DNA from: Acidobacteriota bacterium
GTDB lineage: Bacteria; Acidobacteriota; Vicinamibacteria; Vicinamibacterales; UBA2999
Length of the DNA: 5,847 nucleotides
Reading direction: 5' to 3'
Assembly: GCA_013813075.1 (NCBI GenBank)
Contig: JACCSI010000618.1
Location: 1 to 5,847, forward strand
Position numbers and translations under genes: made by a program. A model generated the notes under the pieces. That model was not told the DNA's origin, made no database searches, and was given only the letters and a program-made list of their open reading frames with translations. How positions within the stretch are numbered: the stretch's first letter is position 1; every line of letters starts with the position of its first letter. Positions 5,504 through 5,847 of the stretch are shown in pieces.

Positions 5504-5847
5504 ATGCCCCTTTACGAATATCAATGCGAAGAGTGCAGCCATCGTTTCGAGGTGATTCAGAAGTACTCAGACGCGCCGATCGGCGTTTGCCCAAATTGCA
5601 GCGGCGCCGTGCGGAAGCTGTTCTCCTCGCCCGCCATTCAGTTCAAGGGGTCGGGTTTTTACATCACGGACTATGCCCGTGCGGGCAAGTCGGACGGCGC
5701 AACGACATCCGCCGGCAAAAACGACAGGCACTCGTCGTCGGGCGACTCCAAGTCCGAGAGTAAAGGCGACAAGGGCGATAACAAGAGCGACAACAAGAGC
5801 GACAACAAGAGCGACAGCAAGGGCGACAATAAGGCCGAGGCCAAGAG
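5504..5847 (+). CDS. FmdB-type zinc-ribbon protein, cut by right window edge
   Basis: The open frame from ATG 5504 to the window end gives 114 codons plus two bases, with no stop. The first 59 residues are a typical FmdB/CxxC-CxxC-SSSS zinc ribbon. It starts MPLYEYQCEEC, with Cys8, Cys11, Cys29 and Cys32 as metal ligands, then RKLFSSPAIQFKGSGFY and TDYAR, the usual ending of the domain. The family is often annotated as a putative regulatory protein from an old link to formamidase/acetamidase regulation; its molecular role is not known. From about residue 60 the protein becomes a hydrophilic Ser/Asp/Lys/Asn-rich tail without hydrophobic residues, surely disordered, with repeated Asn-Lys-Ser-Asp units. 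Such low-complexity tails are common in the family, though this one is long and still open at the border. The start lies 10 bp after the DUF885 stop, with a weak GGACGG upstream, so co-transcription is likely. The family call is secure; function is not. Confidence 0.93.
   Translation, partial: MPLYEYQCEECSHRFEVIQKYSDAPIGVCPNCSGAVRKLFSSPAIQFKGSGFYITDYARAGKSDGATTSAGKNDRHSSSGDSKSESKGDKGDNKSDNKSDNKSDSKGDNKAEAK
5780..5815 (+). repeat. Three perfect in-frame 12-bp repeats in the FmdB tail
   Basis: AACAAGAGCGAC occurs three times in tandem (5780, 5792, 5804), encoding Asn-Lys-Ser-Asp each time. Degenerate copies flank it: AGCAAGGGCGAC at 5816, AATAAGGCCGAG at 5828 and a GACAAGGGCGAT unit at 5768. 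The 12-bp period keeps the frame, so copy-number change by replication slippage would lengthen or shorten the tail without breaking the gene. Confidence 0.85.

Noticed and set aside
5524..5763. Alternative frame of 79 codons within the FmdB gene
   Set aside because: It is a shifted frame of the zinc-ribbon gene, whose four cysteines and KGSGFY motif lie in the frame starting at 5504.
5768..5839. Tandem repeats considered as a CRISPR array
   Set aside because: The units are 12 bp, directly adjacent without spacers, and in frame within a protein-coding gene.

Overview
The window is a high-GC bacterial chromosomal segment with dense, ordinary coding. It holds two divergent transcription units separated by about 150 bp. 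Codon use, GC content and protein sequences suggest a free-living Gram-negative-type bacterium. Acidobacteriota (Vicinamibacteria-like) is my best guess, from gene style and the 7-nt GTTCAAC-type intergenic repeats, but this is low confidence and rests on memory, not a search.

Left unit (minus strand, read from 3679 down to 1): rsmI, glmU and glmS, in transcription order. RsmI 2'-O-methylates a 16S rRNA cytidine. GlmS makes glucosamine-6-phosphate from fructose-6-phosphate and glutamine. GlmU acetylates glucosamine-1-phosphate and uridylylates the product to UDP-GlcNAc, the precursor of peptidoglycan and lipopolysaccharide. The gaps are 26 bp (rsmI-glmU) and 52 bp (glmU-glmS), so they are probably co-transcribed. 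glmS runs off the left edge; about 404 codons of its N-terminal part are present. Phosphoglucosamine mutase (glmM), which acts between GlmS and GlmU, is not in the window.

Right unit (plus strand, 3832 to the right edge): a DUF885 family protein with a gluzincin-like metal site, then 10 bp later an FmdB-type zinc-ribbon protein whose repetitive hydrophilic tail runs off the right edge.

I found no mobile element, CRISPR array, tRNA, rRNA or clearly novel multi-gene system. The observations most worth a second look are: (1) a sharp GC drop inside rsmI (48% over 2941-3300 against about 70% just beside it), starting near the junction of the two methylase subdomains; (2) a 7-nt phased repeat filling most of the glmU-glmS spacer, containing a perfect hairpin whose three-base loop is exactly the glmU stop codon; (3) a perfect 7-bp inverted repeat between the divergent units; (4) a 12-bp in-frame repeat that builds the FmdB tail.
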